Position numbers and translations under genes: made by a program. Of a stretch of DNA of 64,000 nt, positions 8,447 through 17,218 are shown one piece after another. The stretch covers positions 1 to 64,000 of the forward strand of contig ALKQ01000002.1 in NCBI GenBank assembly GCA_000440235.1, read 5' to 3'. Positions within the stretch are counted from its first letter, which is position 1; each line of letters opens with the position of its first letter. Origin of the DNA: Streptococcus suis 10581 (GTDB lineage Bacteria > Bacillota > Bacilli > Lactobacillales > Streptococcaceae). Below the pieces are notes generated by a model that made no database searches, was not told the DNA's origin, and saw only the letters and a program-made list of their open reading frames with translations.

Positions 8447-10644
8447 TAAATCCCCTCCCTTGCCATAATCGCTCCTTGATGCATGTAACTATTCTGAGCC
8501 AATTTCTCACCGTCCAAATAGACTGCCAACTCCTTATCCACCAAAGCAGATAAAAATCTCTCGATATTGGCCAAACGTGCACTCAAGCTACTGCCTCCAT
8601 CACTTCCAGCCAAATCGCCAGTAGAAGACAGCAAGTTTCGACGGACATCAACCGATGCACTCGAACTCATATCATAGGCCAAAGACTGATTTTCAAAAGG
8701 CTTGGCAATCGCTCCAGCCATGCCAGATACCGTTCCCATGACATCCTTGAATCCCACTTGTAAGTTGGTATTTAAACCTTGCATGATAGCAAGACCCGCA
8801 GGTTTCAACAGTACACGGTCGTATGAGATAGGACCCTTGTTTTCAGCAATCCATCCAGCGATACCGCCGACAAAACTTGTTACTTCTCCCCACATGGAGC
8901 GTAATCCGTCAACGAAACCGCTTAAAATTGCAGCACCAGCAGCAAATAGGTCGATGTCCTCAACACCGCCTAGCAACTCAGCACCAATATCGAGTGCTGC
9001 TTGACCAACATTCCCTAAAATGCTCAGAATTCCACTGATTAGAGTTGTTAAAATTTCCACACCAGCAGACAATATATCTGGTAATTTCGATAAAAGCATC
9101 GATAAAAACTCTCCCGCAAGCTCTAACGCTGTGGAAGTGAGTTGGGGTAATTCTTGAACTAATCCATTCACAATATTGACGACAAATTCAACACCCATCC
9201 GTAAAATATCTGGAAGATTTTGTGTCAAAAAATCTATAAACATTCCGACCAATTCAATCGCTGCACTACCGATTTCAGGCAAACGCTCAACAATGCCCTG
9301 CACCAAATTAACAAGAATTTCGGAACCTTTTTCCAACATTTGAGGCAACGAGCCTTGAATAACTTCCGTAAAAGACCTAAAAATTTCCTGCGCCGATAAC
9401 AGCAAGTTTGGAATATTTAAGATAATTCCATCAATGAGATTTAAAAGCAAGTCAGAACCCGCTTGTAACATCGTAGGTAAAAAGTTCGCAAATGCAACAA
9501 CAAGATCAAGAAAAATATAGCTAAATGTTATCAACAGGTCTGGAATAGCACTGATAATCCCTTGTCCGAGATTAGAAAGTAATTCTACGCCTGTTTGCAT
9601 AAGTGTTGGAAACTCTTCGATAAACCACTGACGAACGTTCGCTGTCAGACCTGTAACCAACATTTCAAACTCTGGTAACCCTGTCTCAACTCCAATCACA
9701 AGACCAGACAACAGTGCCTTTCCTTGCTCCAAAATCAGAGGCATTGCCTCAGCGATAAACGTTCCAATCGCAGATGGCAACCCTTTGAAAATATTTCCAA
9801 CCATCGGAATAAGGTTACCGAATAAAAAATTAGACGTTGTCGACGCTAAGGCTTGTAATTGCGGAGCAATATTCTCGCCCAAGGACAAGCCTGCCAGTGT
9901 ATTTTCCCAACTCGCTTTCATAGCAGCTAAGGATCCTGAATAAGTATTCTGAGCTTCTGCAGCTGCAACTCCAGCTATCCCCATGCTTTCTTGCACAAGG
10001 TGGATAGCTTCGACAACATCCGCATAGTTGCTGATGTCAAATTTACGCCCCATCGCAGACGGCAAACCTTCAGCAGTCTTCAATAATCGTTCCATTTCTG
10101 ACTTTGTACCACCAAAGCCGAGTTTAAGATTATCCAGCATGGCATAGTTTCCGCGAGAAAGACTTTGATAGGTCTGCTGAATAACACCTATGTCCGTTCC
10201 CATTTTCGCGGCGTTGTCTGTCATGTCCATGATAGCTTTGTTAGCCATGTTAATCGCTTTGGTTGAATCACCACCAAGTGATTGCTTTAAGCTCGCACCC
10301 ATGGATACAGCTTGCTCTGCGTATGTATTTGCAGAAACACCTGCCTTGTAGGCCTCTTGTGCAAAACGTTTCGCCGAATCCTGTGCACCATCATAGATAG
10401 TATCCAGACCACCGAAAGATTGTTGCAAATCAGCACCAGCACTCAAAGCAGAACCAATTATTTTTCCGATTCCTGCAGCCGCAAGTGCTCCGCTTAAAGC
10501 AGAGACGAGCGAGGCGCCAAGACTTGACCCAGCTGACCTACCAGCGCTATCAACTTCGCCACCCAATAATTTTGAAATCGACCCGCTAATGCCTTTTGCA
10601 GACGGGACTATCTGCACATAAGCAGAACCCAAATCAGTCGCCAT
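8446..10644 (-). CDS. Tail tape measure protein
   Basis: 732 residues with a start like other streptococcal tape measures (MATDLGSAYVQIVPSAKGI), glycine/alanine-rich hydrophobic helices (about 55-75) and a long middle region of repeated amphipathic and hydrophobic helices (about 280-590). It sets tail length and enters the tube lumen. ATG 10644 has GGAGGTGAGG just upstream; the TTG five codons earlier would place the binding site inside the gene. At about 730 residues it predicts a rather short tail. Confidence 0.88.
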   Translation of the reverse strand: MATDLGSAYVQIVPSAKGISGSISKLLGGEVDSAGRSAGSSLGASLVSALSGALAAAGIGKIIGSALSAGADLQQSFGGLDTIYDGAQDSAKRFAQEAYKAGVSANTYAEQAVSMGASLKQSLGGDSTKAINMANKAIMDMTDNAAKMGTDIGVIQQTYQSLSRGNYAMLDNLKLGFGGTKSEMERLLKTAEGLPSAMGRKFDISNYADVVEAIHLVQESMGIAGVAAAEAQNTYSGSLAAMKASWENTLAGLSLGENIAPQLQALASTTSNFLFGNLIPMVGNIFKGLPSAIGTFIAEAMPLILEQGKALLSGLVIGVETGLPEFEMLVTGLTANVRQWFIEEFPTLMQTGVELLSNLGQGIISAIPDLLITFSYIFLDLVVAFANFLPTMLQAGSDLLLNLIDGIILNIPNLLLSAQEIFRSFTEVIQGSLPQMLEKGSEILVNLVQGIVERLPEIGSAAIELVGMFIDFLTQNLPDILRMGVEFVVNIVNGLVQELPQLTSTALELAGEFLSMLLSKLPDILSAGVEILTTLISGILSILGNVGQAALDIGAELLGGVEDIDLFAAGAAILSGFVDGLRSMWGEVTSFVGGIAGWIAENKGPISYDRVLLKPAGLAIMQGLNTNLQVGFKDVMGTVSGMAGAIAKPFENQSLAYDMSSSASVDVRRNLLSSTGDLAGSDGGSSLSARLANIERFLSALVDKELAVYLDGEKLAQNSYMHQGAIMAREGI

Positions 10645-11017
10645 GCTCCTCACCTCCAATCTCTATTTCTAGTGCACGCATAGCACGTTCAAACTCCTCA
10701 CCAGATGAGAAGACCCTCTCCTCACGTTCCACTTTCGACCCTTCCAAGGCTTGAGTGACAGAGTTTGGACGATTCCGTCCAGCCTGCCCGTCCTTAGTTT
10801 TAGCCCAAAAGAGCAAGCGAACCGTATCATAGATACCTGCAAGCAGCAGAGTATCCAAGTCTTCCTTCTGACCAGACAAGACCTTCTTAATCCGTGATGA
10901 CTCACTTAAACCACAAGCAAAAACAGCTACCCGAGTTATAGGTAGCTGTCGATAATCATATATGCCATAGGTTTCAGCCAAATCACAGACAAGAGCATCC
11001 TCATCTGCCGCAATCAT
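10634..11017 (-). CDS. Tail assembly chaperone, downstream part (DUF5361-type, gpT-like)
   Basis: 127 residues beginning MIAADEDALVCDLAETYGI, a sequence style seen in DUF5361 phage proteins. Its start overlaps the preceding gene stop (ATGA), but it lies in the -1 frame of that gene. A slippery A AAA AAC 18 nt upstream would fuse the two without meeting a stop codon. Like lambda G and GT, the products would load the tape measure protein during tail assembly. Confidence 0.8.
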   Translation of the reverse strand: MIAADEDALVCDLAETYGIYDYRQLPITRVAVFACGLSESSRIKKVLSGQKEDLDTLLLAGIYDTVRLLFWAKTKDGQAGRNRPNSVTQALEGSKVEREERVFSSGEEFERAMRALEIEIGGEEHGD

Positions 11018-11292
11018 TCTGGCGAGGATTGCGAGTTTTTTAAGTCTTTGACTTGTTCAAAGACATCCTTGATTTCAGCACCAAGAGCAGAAATAGGCAC
11101 CAGCCCTTTTTCTGTGCGGACATGGTCCTTGAGTTTCTTCGCTTCGTCACCGAGTAACAAATTGACAATCCGAATCATGGCACCACTGTCTCCAGATTCT
11201 TCAGCAGCGATTGCCTCAAAAAGCTCATAGTTTTCCAAACGGTCTTGGTCAATGCTAAGCACAAGACCTGTACTAGTTTTTACTTCAAACAT
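11014..11292 (-). CDS. Tail assembly chaperone (gpG-like)
   Basis: 92 residues, acidic, starting MFEVKTSTGLVLSIDQDRLENYELF. It lies between the major tail protein and the tape measure, the standard place for the G/GT pair. Near its end the codons TTA AAA AAC form a -1 slippery heptamer, so a fraction of ribosomes should make a G-T fusion. Confidence 0.8.
   Translation of the reverse strand: MFEVKTSTGLVLSIDQDRLENYELFEAIAAEESGDSGAMIRIVNLLLGDEAKKLKDHVRTEKGLVPISALGAEIKDVFEQVKDLKNSQSSPE
11035..11041 (-). promoter_or_regulatory. Programmed -1 frameshift site A AAA AAC
   Basis: On the - strand the gpG-like gene reads GAC TTA AAA AAC TCG, which holds the classic X XXY YYZ heptamer in the correct phase. 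After slippage the -1 frame reads L-A-I-L-A-R-M-I-A-A and runs straight into the downstream gene. The geometry matches G/GT genes of lambda-like siphophages. Confidence 0.75.
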
Positions 11293-11302
11293 TCAAACCT
11301 CC

Positions 11303-11890
11303 TTACGATGACGATGGCGAGCTTGTTCCTGTTGACTCGCTAGCTCCCTTAATGTACTCATAGTGTGTATTGCCTTTGCTATCTGGCAGAGCTTGGATAG
11401 TTGTTTCATAACCAGCCAAGTCACTGTCGGCGTAGGTAATTTCCCCAACTTCCATCACCTTAGCATTTGGGATGACAATCCGCTTCTTCGCACCATTTTT
11501 CAGCAGCATATCCACTACCAATGGATGCGTAGGCAATTCCTTAGAGTTGACCTCCACAGTAATCCCTGATTCAAGGTCGCCTTTCACATTTTCAGGACCA
11601 TAGACCTCTTTTAAGACATCCACATTTAACACCTCAATGAGTTTGTAGGTAAATTTGTCTGATTTACCTGTTTGAGGAGTATCAACCACATCACCGCCCC
11701 AGGCTTTCAGTTCTTCCGATTCACGAGTGTCCTCGTTGGTCAACCCATCCTCTGAAATGTAGCCTAAATTTTTAAAAGCTGTGTTTAGCTTAGTAGTCGC
11801 ATTGGTCGGCAAGCTCGTTCCCGTTGGAGCTGAGGAAATCGCCCCAGCAATATCAGGCTTTGCCGATGACACAAGTTTTGCATCTGCCAT
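11303..11890 (-). CDS. Major tail protein
   Basis: 195 residues, the expected size for a tail tube subunit, with an Ala/Thr/Pro-rich N-terminus, beta-rich core and a Ser/Thr tail (GASESTGTSSPSSS). It is followed by the tail chaperone pair and preceded by the connector cluster. Confidence 0.78.
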   Translation of the reverse strand: MADAKLVSSAKPDIAGAISSAPTGTSLPTNATTKLNTAFKNLGYISEDGLTNEDTRESEELKAWGGDVVDTPQTGKSDKFTYKLIEVLNVDVLKEVYGPENVKGDLESGITVEVNSKELPTHPLVVDMLLKNGAKKRIVIPNAKVMEVGEITYADSDLAGYETTIQALPDSKGNTHYEYIKGASESTGTSSPSSS

Positions 11891-11905
11891 TTAACAGTCT
11901 CCTTT

Positions 11906-12241
11906 TCAAAAATAAATAAAATCCACCACCGCTTGATAGCGATAGCGTTTGGTTTCCGTATCTGTAAAATTATAGTCCGAGTTGAGTTCTACCTTGCTGA
12001 TACTCGGTAGCTCAATCATCTTCTCAACCACCGTTTTGACCTCTTCATTCAAAAAGGCAGCCTCTTCCAAAGACTGCCCATAAGATTGTATCGCCAAAGT
12101 CGCTTGATACAGATAGTTCTTCTTGCCACCGCTGGTCTTTTCAAAGACCACAAAGCTATCCGGCATCTCTTCCTCGTGCTCTGTATAGACAGGTACAGAA
12201 AGATGTTCGGTCAAAAAGTTCAACGTGATAACTTCAATCAT
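11906..12241 (-). CDS. Tail terminator / tail completion protein
   Basis: 111 residues, beginning MIEVITLNFLTEHLSVPVYTEHEEEMPDSFVVFEKTSGG (shown in part by length only), followed by YRYQAVVDFIYF at the end. Size and position immediately before the major tail protein fit the tail terminator that caps the tube. Its start overlaps the preceding gene by 4 bp. Confidence 0.65.
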   Translation of the reverse strand: MIEVITLNFLTEHLSVPVYTEHEEEMPDSFVVFEKTSGGKKNYLYQATLAIQSYGQSLEEAAFLNEEVKTVVEKMIELPSISKVELNSDYNFTDTETKRYRYQAVVDFIYF

Positions 12242-12477
12242 GATTTTACCGCCTTTAACAAGGTATTGTGCTTCTTGTTGTCCCGCTTAGCTTTAATGCT
12301 ATCCGCATAAACTATAGCATTGGCACGAGTCTTACCAACATAGATATCCGATTCATACCCATCGCCTGCACGGTTTCGGATAGCATTTGCCTTGTCATTC
12401 AAAACTGCCTGCATCTCAGGCGACTTTAACAAGTCACGGACACCAGAACGGTTCAACTTAAATTTCATTCTAGCCAT
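12238..12477 (-). CDS. Small head-tail joining protein (HK97 gp10-like)
   Basis: 79 residues from ATG 12477, which is inside the stop region of the upstream gene and has AGGTGG upstream. It is basic, with RNRAGDGYESDIYVGKTRA typical of streptococcal HK97 gp10-like / minor capsid proteins. It lies in the four-gene connector cluster. Confidence 0.65.
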   Translation of the reverse strand: MARMKFKLNRSGVRDLLKSPEMQAVLNDKANAIRNRAGDGYESDIYVGKTRANAIVYADSIKAKRDNKKHNTLLKAVKS

Positions 12478-12808
12478 ACCGTTCCACCTGCACTTTCTTA
12501 TTCCATTCAAGCGGGATCAGATGGTCAAGACCTTCCAGCGGCTCACCAACCGTTCGCCAACGCTGACCGAAAAAACGAACTTCCTTGTTCGTCCAGTTGT
12601 GAACATCACCTTTAGGAATTGCAAGAGTATAGTCAACTTTTTTACCAGTCAGATTGATTTGATTGGTGATATCCTCAGTTGATGCAGGAGCAATCAAGAC
12701 ATTCTCAACCACCATTTCCACATCTGCAGTCTTTGGATGACCGAACGAATCCTTGCCAATAATCTGTTTGTCAATTAAGATAATCGGTACACCTTTAATC
12801 CGTCCCAT
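12470..12808 (-). CDS. Head closure / head-tail stopper protein
   Basis: 112 residues from ATG 12808 (binding site GAGGGA); an upstream TTG is rejected. The protein is beta-rich with VHNWTNKEVRFFGQRWRTVGEP, typical of small head-closure proteins. It overlaps both neighbours in the connector cluster. Confidence 0.65.
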   Translation of the reverse strand: MGRIKGVPIILIDKQIIGKDSFGHPKTADVEMVVENVLIAPASTEDITNQINLTGKKVDYTLAIPKGDVHNWTNKEVRFFGQRWRTVGEPLEGLDHLIPLEWNKKVQVERYG

Positions 12809-13190
12809 AAATGTCCCTCGCTCCAAAACGTTGTTTCTTCAATCCCAATCGCTTCAGCTCGCTATCTTTGATAAAGAGCCCTCCACCAGGGACCAAAAAT
12901 GACCCTGACACCGAATAACCAAGAGCCGACTCATTAAATTGGGTCATAGGCTCTTGGTCTGTTGATGTCATGAGAGTGCGAGCAACTACATCGACTGTAA
13001 CGGATTTGACCACCGAGGCAAACACCGGACTATCAGCAATCATCTCATCCAAATCCTTCCCGACTTTTTGAGCTTCATGACGTAAAGAATTGGATACAAC
13101 ATCTAGTAAAGCTTCAGCACGGTCCGTTTCGTCAAACTTCAACGGTCTCCACAAGGTCTCTAAGTCGGATTTAGTTGCAAAAGGAGTCAT
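12795..13190 (-). CDS. Head-tail connector (gp6-like)
   Basis: 131 residues, mostly helical, starting MTPFATKSDLETLWRPLKFDETDRAEALLD. This is the pattern of the phage Gp6/Gp19-type connector that docks on the portal. It is the first of the four overlapping connector genes after the capsid gene. Confidence 0.7.
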   Translation of the reverse strand: MTPFATKSDLETLWRPLKFDETDRAEALLDVVSNSLRHEAQKVGKDLDEMIADSPVFASVVKSVTVDVVARTLMTSTDQEPMTQFNESALGYSVSGSFLVPGGGLFIKDSELKRLGLKKQRFGARDIYGTD

Positions 13191-13193
13191 AGG

Positions 13194-13307
13194 CTACTCC
13201 TTTGCTTTGGTCTTAGTCTTAGGTTCCTTAACGATTTCCCAATCACCTTTTAGTTCGCTATCCGTGACTACGACTGCTCCTGTTTCTTTGTGCTTATAAA
13301 TCGCCAT
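13194..13307 (-). CDS. Small head-region protein, 37 aa
   Basis: A 37-codon frame with a very strong binding site (AAGGAGGTCCCTT) before ATG 13307. The product starts MAIYKHKETGAVVVTDSELKG, continues with DWEIV and ends in a Lys/Thr-rich tail. Small proteins of this type (HeH/SAP-like or decoration-like) often lie after the capsid gene. Function unassigned. Confidence 0.7.
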   Translation of the reverse strand: MAIYKHKETGAVVVTDSELKGDWEIVKEPKTKTKAKE

Positions 13308-13318
13308 AAGGGACCTCC

Positions 13319-14218
13319 TTACGCTTGTTCAACACGAGCAAAGGCAGTTTCATCAAGGATACCCCAACCGATAAACGCCTCTGTACGTAGCAAAATCTCA
13401 TTGTAAGCTTTTAAATCACGACCTGAGCCATCTGGATCACCATACTCAATAATTTCCATCGGGATATTTTCAGCATACCCCCACTTAAATTTATTTTTAA
13501 AGTCGCCCACAATGGCATGGTCAGTCTTGGCAGTACCGCCAGTCACGGTTAGCGTCTTGTTGATGTCAAGGTCCATGTTGAAGAAGTTATTTGGTCGCTG
13601 ACCAAATCGGAATTCTGGGTACATAATACCATCAAATTTATCCTTGATTTTAGACATAGCCTGACCTGCAACTGGTGACATGGCAATACCGGTCACTTCG
13701 TTTCCGTTAATAACAATAGTTTGAACAGCTGCATCAATGTTGTCATCGATTTTATCTGCGCTATAGGTAATAACATTCCCTGTAACTACACCATCAAAAG
13801 AATTAGTCGCTTTAAACGATGCATCTGTTAAAGATTTTGGTTCAAGACCATGTAATGCAGCGATGTCAAAAGCCTCTGCCATCTTTTTGGCGAATCCATC
13901 GGCATAGTGTTTCAAAAAGTCCAACTGCTTCTCTTCTGATGCGTATTTAAATTCATCAGTCAAACGGGCTTGATAGACAAACTTAAGTGGTTTGATTACT
14001 TTTGATGTGACCGTAGCTGAACCAGCTCCCTTTAACTCCCCTTCACCAACAATCTGTGCATTACCATCCAGATTAAAGATAAATTGCTCAGTACCATTGA
14101 ATGGAATTGGAGTTTGAGTCGATAGTTTAGCAAGAGTCGAATGACCTTGAACCTTCGACATAATTTCTTTTACTAATTCTGGTTTAAAAAGTGTTCCAGC
14201 TTTCATAGATGTTGGCAT
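13319..14218 (-). CDS. Major capsid protein (HK97 fold)
   Basis: 299 residues beginning MPTSMKAGTLFKPELVKEIM, with a central stretch on capsid-like beta strands (YQARLTDEFKYASEEKQLDFL, then AAGEAFD-type helix) and a C-terminal EIIEYGDPDGSGRDLKAYNEI. Family and size match HK97-type capsid proteins of streptococcal siphophages. It follows the scaffold gene, and no protease gene is present. Confidence 0.85.
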   Translation of the reverse strand: MPTSMKAGTLFKPELVKEIMSKVQGHSTLAKLSTQTPIPFNGTEQFIFNLDGNAQIVGEGELKGAGSATVTSKVIKPLKFVYQARLTDEFKYASEEKQLDFLKHYADGFAKKMAEAFDIAALHGLEPKSLTDASFKATNSFDGVVTGNVITYSADKIDDNIDAAVQTIVINGNEVTGIAMSPVAGQAMSKIKDKFDGIMYPEFRFGQRPNNFFNMDLDINKTLTVTGGTAKTDHAIVGDFKNKFKWGYAENIPMEIIEYGDPDGSGRDLKAYNEILLRTEAFIGWGILDETAFARVEQA

Positions 14219-14221
14219 AAA

Positions 14222-14680
14222 TTATTCTCCTTTATTTAGATCTTTTATAACGTCTCGCCATGCGGCATCTTCACCTTTTACTTCTGGCTCAATATCCTTG
14301 AGTGGTGGGATTGGGGCTTTTGGTTTCATGAGACTTGCAAAGCGTTCCGCATCTGCTGTCAGACTTGCTTCATCTTCGCCTTGCAAACGATCAGCAAATT
14401 CAATAGGCAAGCCATATTTAAGAGCAATAGCCGTCTTCGTTTTCGCAGTTTCATAACCTGCAATAGTTGACTTATACCCTTCAATTTGGCTTTCAAAATC
14501 AGCTGCAGTCTGATTTGATTGTGCGACCGTTTCTTTGAGCCCAGCGTTCTCCGCTTCCAATGTTGAAACACGAGATTTCAGCTCATCATAATCTGCATAT
14601 TGCTCCTTCAGACGATTCAAACGAGCCTTGATAATCATATCTAGCTCTTCCTGTGTTTCGATTGCTTTAAATTCAGACAT
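14222..14680 (-). CDS. Capsid scaffolding protein
   Basis: 152 residues: a long coiled coil (about 20-90), then a Pro-containing acidic C-terminal part (KAPIPPLKDIEPEVKGEDAAW). It is 3 bp upstream of the capsid gene, the usual place for the internal scaffold that directs prohead assembly. Confidence 0.8.
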   Translation of the reverse strand: MSEFKAIETQEELDMIIKARLNRLKEQYADYDELKSRVSTLEAENAGLKETVAQSNQTAADFESQIEGYKSTIAGYETAKTKTAIALKYGLPIEFADRLQGEDEASLTADAERFASLMKPKAPIPPLKDIEPEVKGEDAAWRDVIKDLNKGE

Positions 14681-14739
14681 ATCAATGTCTCCTTTCTCCT
14701 GCTTTCCCGGCAGTTCGGTAATATTTTTTGCATTAAAAA

Positions 14740-14759
14740 AGACAGGTCGCCCCTGTCCA
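14740..14759 (-). terminator. Terminator after the terminase gene
   Basis: On the - strand GACAGG-GGCGA-CCTGTC is followed by TTTTTT, directly after the terminase stop. This divides the late region between terminase and scaffold unless read through or antiterminated. Confidence 0.65.
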
Positions 14760-14760
14760 C

Positions 14761-16173
14761 TTAATACCTAATTTGTTGCTTTTTCTTAGGCTTGGTTGTA
14801 GCACAAGCCCAATGTGCTAGCAAAGCACTGTCCATTAAACTAATATCCATATCGTCAAAATGTGAGCGATAGCCAAAACCACCATTGGACCCAATATTCC
14901 GCTTGTCGCAGTTGGTCACGACTTTAGACAGCGACGGTTGCCCATTGTGACAAATCGTGTGCTGGTAGATGCCCTGTTCCCACATCGAGTTAGCAATGAT
15001 AATTTCTTTGACGGTTGGCAAGATGACATTGCGGATTTTAGAGTCTTTCAACTCCTCCTCCAACATCTTCTGTCCACTAGCTCCGTCTATGACAATTTGA
15101 GCCACATCTGCCTGTTTCAAAAAGGCAACCAGCCAGGCACTACCATTCCGCACTGATTGACAGTCAATGGTTTCCACAAAGAATTGACCGTCTTCTGTCC
15201 GAACAGCAATAGACAAAGCAACGTTGGTACCGTCTTGCCCGAACTTGATGCCAGCAAATAGCTTGCCAGTCAGCTTCGGCATATCGTCAATCTTGAGTGC
15301 GTTCCACTCGGTCTCAGATATAGCTGATTTCTGATTGTAAGTCGGCCAGAAACCCAAACGCTGTACATTATGGTCTAACTTGTCTTCGCCAAGTTCAGCC
15401 TCAATCTTGCGTTCGTTCAAATGATACCCCATTGACGGATTGGAATTGTACCACGCTGCTACATCGTCAATCTCTTTCTCCTGATTCACAGACCATTCAG
15501 CCCAACCTGAATACTTACCCTTGCCAAACAGACAAGTCTCGCGATACTTGGTAAAGACCGTACCGCTTGAAACAGGAGTCGGTGGCGTTCCACACATGAC
15601 CGTCATCGGATTATCCGAATCCGTCACAGTGTACTTAAGAGCTGACTCTTGCTCCGTAGTGTATTCCTGAGCTTCGTCAATGATAAGCAGGTCAAATCCC
15701 TCACCGAGACCACCAGTACCTGTCCGAGTACGGAACTGGACCACACCGCCAGTCTCATAGAGTTCGATTCGCTCCTGCCCCTTGGCTCGAATGGAATTAA
15801 AATCCTCACCGTCCACATAGCCCATCTTTTCCAGATAACGCTTGACCTTCTCAAAGGACGAATGCGATGTAGAAATACGATGGGCTGTGTGCAGGATATT
15901 CAAACCATTGTGTAAGCCCCAAATCTCAAGCATATAGAGGATTTCCGACTTACCATTCCGACGTGGGATAGAGTAGCCAAACTTTTGATGTACCCATAGA
16001 CCATTCTTGTCGACAGCCATGATAGGATTAAGCAAATTGACCTGCCAAGCATAACAAGACAGACCTGTTCGCTCATAGAGTTCTATCGCTTCTTTGGCTT
16101 TAGAATTTCGTTTAACGTATTTGAGTATTACCGATTGAGTAGGATTTTGATTGCCAAGCTTTTTCCTTGCCAT
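14761..16173 (-). CDS. Terminase large subunit
   Basis: 470 residues. The ATPase domain shows a Walker A-like GYSIPRRNGKSE (about 65-77) and Walker B LLIIDEAQE (about 165-173), followed by the coupling motif MCGTPP. The C-terminal nuclease region has AGIKFGQDGTNVALSIAV, where the usual first Asp is Lys, and a late segment DMDISLMDSALLAHWA. It packages DNA into the prohead. It lies downstream of portal and MuF genes, an unusual order, and is flanked by terminators on both sides. No small subunit was recognised. Confidence 0.88.
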   Translation of the reverse strand: MARKKLGNQNPTQSVILKYVKRNSKAKEAIELYERTGLSCYAWQVNLLNPIMAVDKNGLWVHQKFGYSIPRRNGKSEILYMLEIWGLHNGLNILHTAHRISTSHSSFEKVKRYLEKMGYVDGEDFNSIRAKGQERIELYETGGVVQFRTRTGTGGLGEGFDLLIIDEAQEYTTEQESALKYTVTDSDNPMTVMCGTPPTPVSSGTVFTKYRETCLFGKGKYSGWAEWSVNQEKEIDDVAAWYNSNPSMGYHLNERKIEAELGEDKLDHNVQRLGFWPTYNQKSAISETEWNALKIDDMPKLTGKLFAGIKFGQDGTNVALSIAVRTEDGQFFVETIDCQSVRNGSAWLVAFLKQADVAQIVIDGASGQKMLEEELKDSKIRNVILPTVKEIIIANSMWEQGIYQHTICHNGQPSLSKVVTNCDKRNIGSNGGFGYRSHFDDMDISLMDSALLAHWACATTKPKKKQQIRY

Positions 16174-16221
16174 ATTTCCGTCCTTTCAATCGTCTGCCTA
16201 GTTTTCTGTCATGCGACAGGA

Positions 16222-16254
16222 CAAAAAGAAAACCGCATGGACTTCCACACGGTT
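16222..16254 (-). terminator. Terminator after the MuF/immunity cassette
   Basis: On the - strand AACCGTGTGG pairs with CCATGCGGTT around AAGT and is followed by TTCTTTTTG. It lies between the small genes at 16307-17218 and the terminase. Confidence 0.65.
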
Positions 16255-16306
16255 AGATGATACGATTATTGCAGTCTTTCCTGCTGTCAAGATGTGGGAC
16301 CACCTC

Positions 16307-16498
16307 CTATCGAAAAAGTTCTGCTGATACAGACCAACCTGCAATATTGTCAAAATAGAACATCCCGCCTTTTTCTTGGTTTGTACTCTTGCCAAAGTAA
16401 TCAAATGCAATGCGCTCATCGGTCAAATCAATTTCATTAACACCCTGAAACAATAATGTTTCACCATTTTTCAAAAAGATAATAACTTGTTTTTCCAT
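16307..16498 (-). CDS. Small phage protein, 63 aa
   Basis: ATG 16498 has AGGAGAAAA just upstream. The product is beta-rich (MEKQVIIFLKNGETLLFQGV, later GMFYFDNIAGWSV) with no recognised family. It is the last gene of a cassette of four small genes behind the MuF gene and ends before a terminator. It may bind membranes or nucleic acid; nothing more can be said. Confidence 0.6.
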   Translation of the reverse strand: MEKQVIIFLKNGETLLFQGVNEIDLTDERIAFDYFGKSTNQEKGGMFYFDNIAGWSVSAELFR

Positions 16499-16505
16499 TT
16501 TTCTC

Positions 16506-16730
16506 CTACTTTCTACTGAACCAAGACTTCTTGGACAACTTGTCAGCTACTTTCTTCTCAAGATAATCAAATCTTGAATTCGTAGCCTGTGCATTGCGTG
16601 AGCTAACCTGTTTCAGCTCCTCAATCTCTTTGTCTTGCCTGATTGCTTCACGGATAGCATAATCAAGCATAGTCTCAAGTTGCTTGACCTTGCCCTCAAG
16701 TTCACGCTTCTTTCTTATTCGTTTATTCAT
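16506..16730 (-). CDS. Small basic coiled-coil protein, 74 aa
   Basis: Starts MNKRIRKKRELEGKVKQLE, with heptads through residue 60 and a basic end KLSKKSWFSRK. Family not recognised. It is part of the small-gene cassette between the MuF and terminase genes. Confidence 0.6.
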   Translation of the reverse strand: MNKRIRKKRELEGKVKQLETMLDYAIREAIRQDKEIEELKQVSSRNAQATNSRFDYLEKKVADKLSKKSWFSRK

Positions 16731-16746
16731 GGCATCTCCTTTCCAG

Positions 16747-16878
16747 TTAAAATCTCAGCGTGACATCGATTTTTTTACAACTAAAACACCAGACCTTGCC
16801 AAATAATTCGAGTTGTAACCAACTCTCAGCATAGTAGCGGTCGCCTTCTTTGTATTTAGTGATGTAGTGATGTAACAT
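16747..16878 (-). CDS. Small phage protein, 43 aa
   Basis: ATG 16878 has the strong site AGAAAGGAGG 9 nt upstream, so the longer frame is not used. The product (MLHHYITKYKEGDRYYAESW, then a C-terminal CFSCKK) is aromatic-rich with a CxxC-like pair. Family not recognised. Confidence 0.6.
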   Translation of the reverse strand: MLHHYITKYKEGDRYYAESWLQLELFGKVWCFSCKKIDVTLRF

Positions 16879-16936
16879 CGGGGGGCCTCCTTTCTGTTTT
16901 TCTGCAACAAAAAAGCACTCGATATCTCGAATGCTT

Positions 16937-17218
16937 TTATTTTCTATCACTAAAAAAATCTGCCCAATACGGATTTTCTTGATCAAAGATTGCAACTTCT
17001 TCCGCTGTCATATTGTGTGGATAGTCAGCAAAGAGGTTGTAGATTTTCTTTTTGTCAAAGCTAAAGAGATGACGACCTCTAGTACCTAACTCTTCAACCC
17101 ACCAAACTTGATAATTCTCATCTTCTTTATACCAGTCGCTAAAACCTGGTATTGTGGATGCCGAAAAAACACGCTTGTCAATATCTAATTCTTGTAAGTT
17201 ATCTAACACTTCCGCCAT
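16937..17218 (-). CDS. Candidate immunity protein for the MuF toxin
   Basis: 93 residues, acidic and aromatic-rich (ENYQVWWVEELGTRGRHLF; YPHNMTAEEVAIFDQENPYW). It resembles small proteins (DUF7675-type, by eye) found beside polymorphic toxins. Its ATG lies 20 bp inside the 3' end of the MuF-toxin gene, so the two are translationally linked. By position it is the expected immunity gene; a role as a structural protein is unlikely given its size and composition. Confidence 0.6.
   Translation of the reverse strand: MAEVLDNLQELDIDKRVFSASTIPGFSDWYKEDENYQVWWVEELGTRGRHLFSFDKKKIYNLFADYPHNMTAEEVAIFDQENPYWADFFSDRK

Noticed and set aside
16198..16419. 73-codon - strand frame overlapping the 63-aa gene
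   Set aside because: It passes through a terminator, and the overlapping frame has a proper ribosome site.
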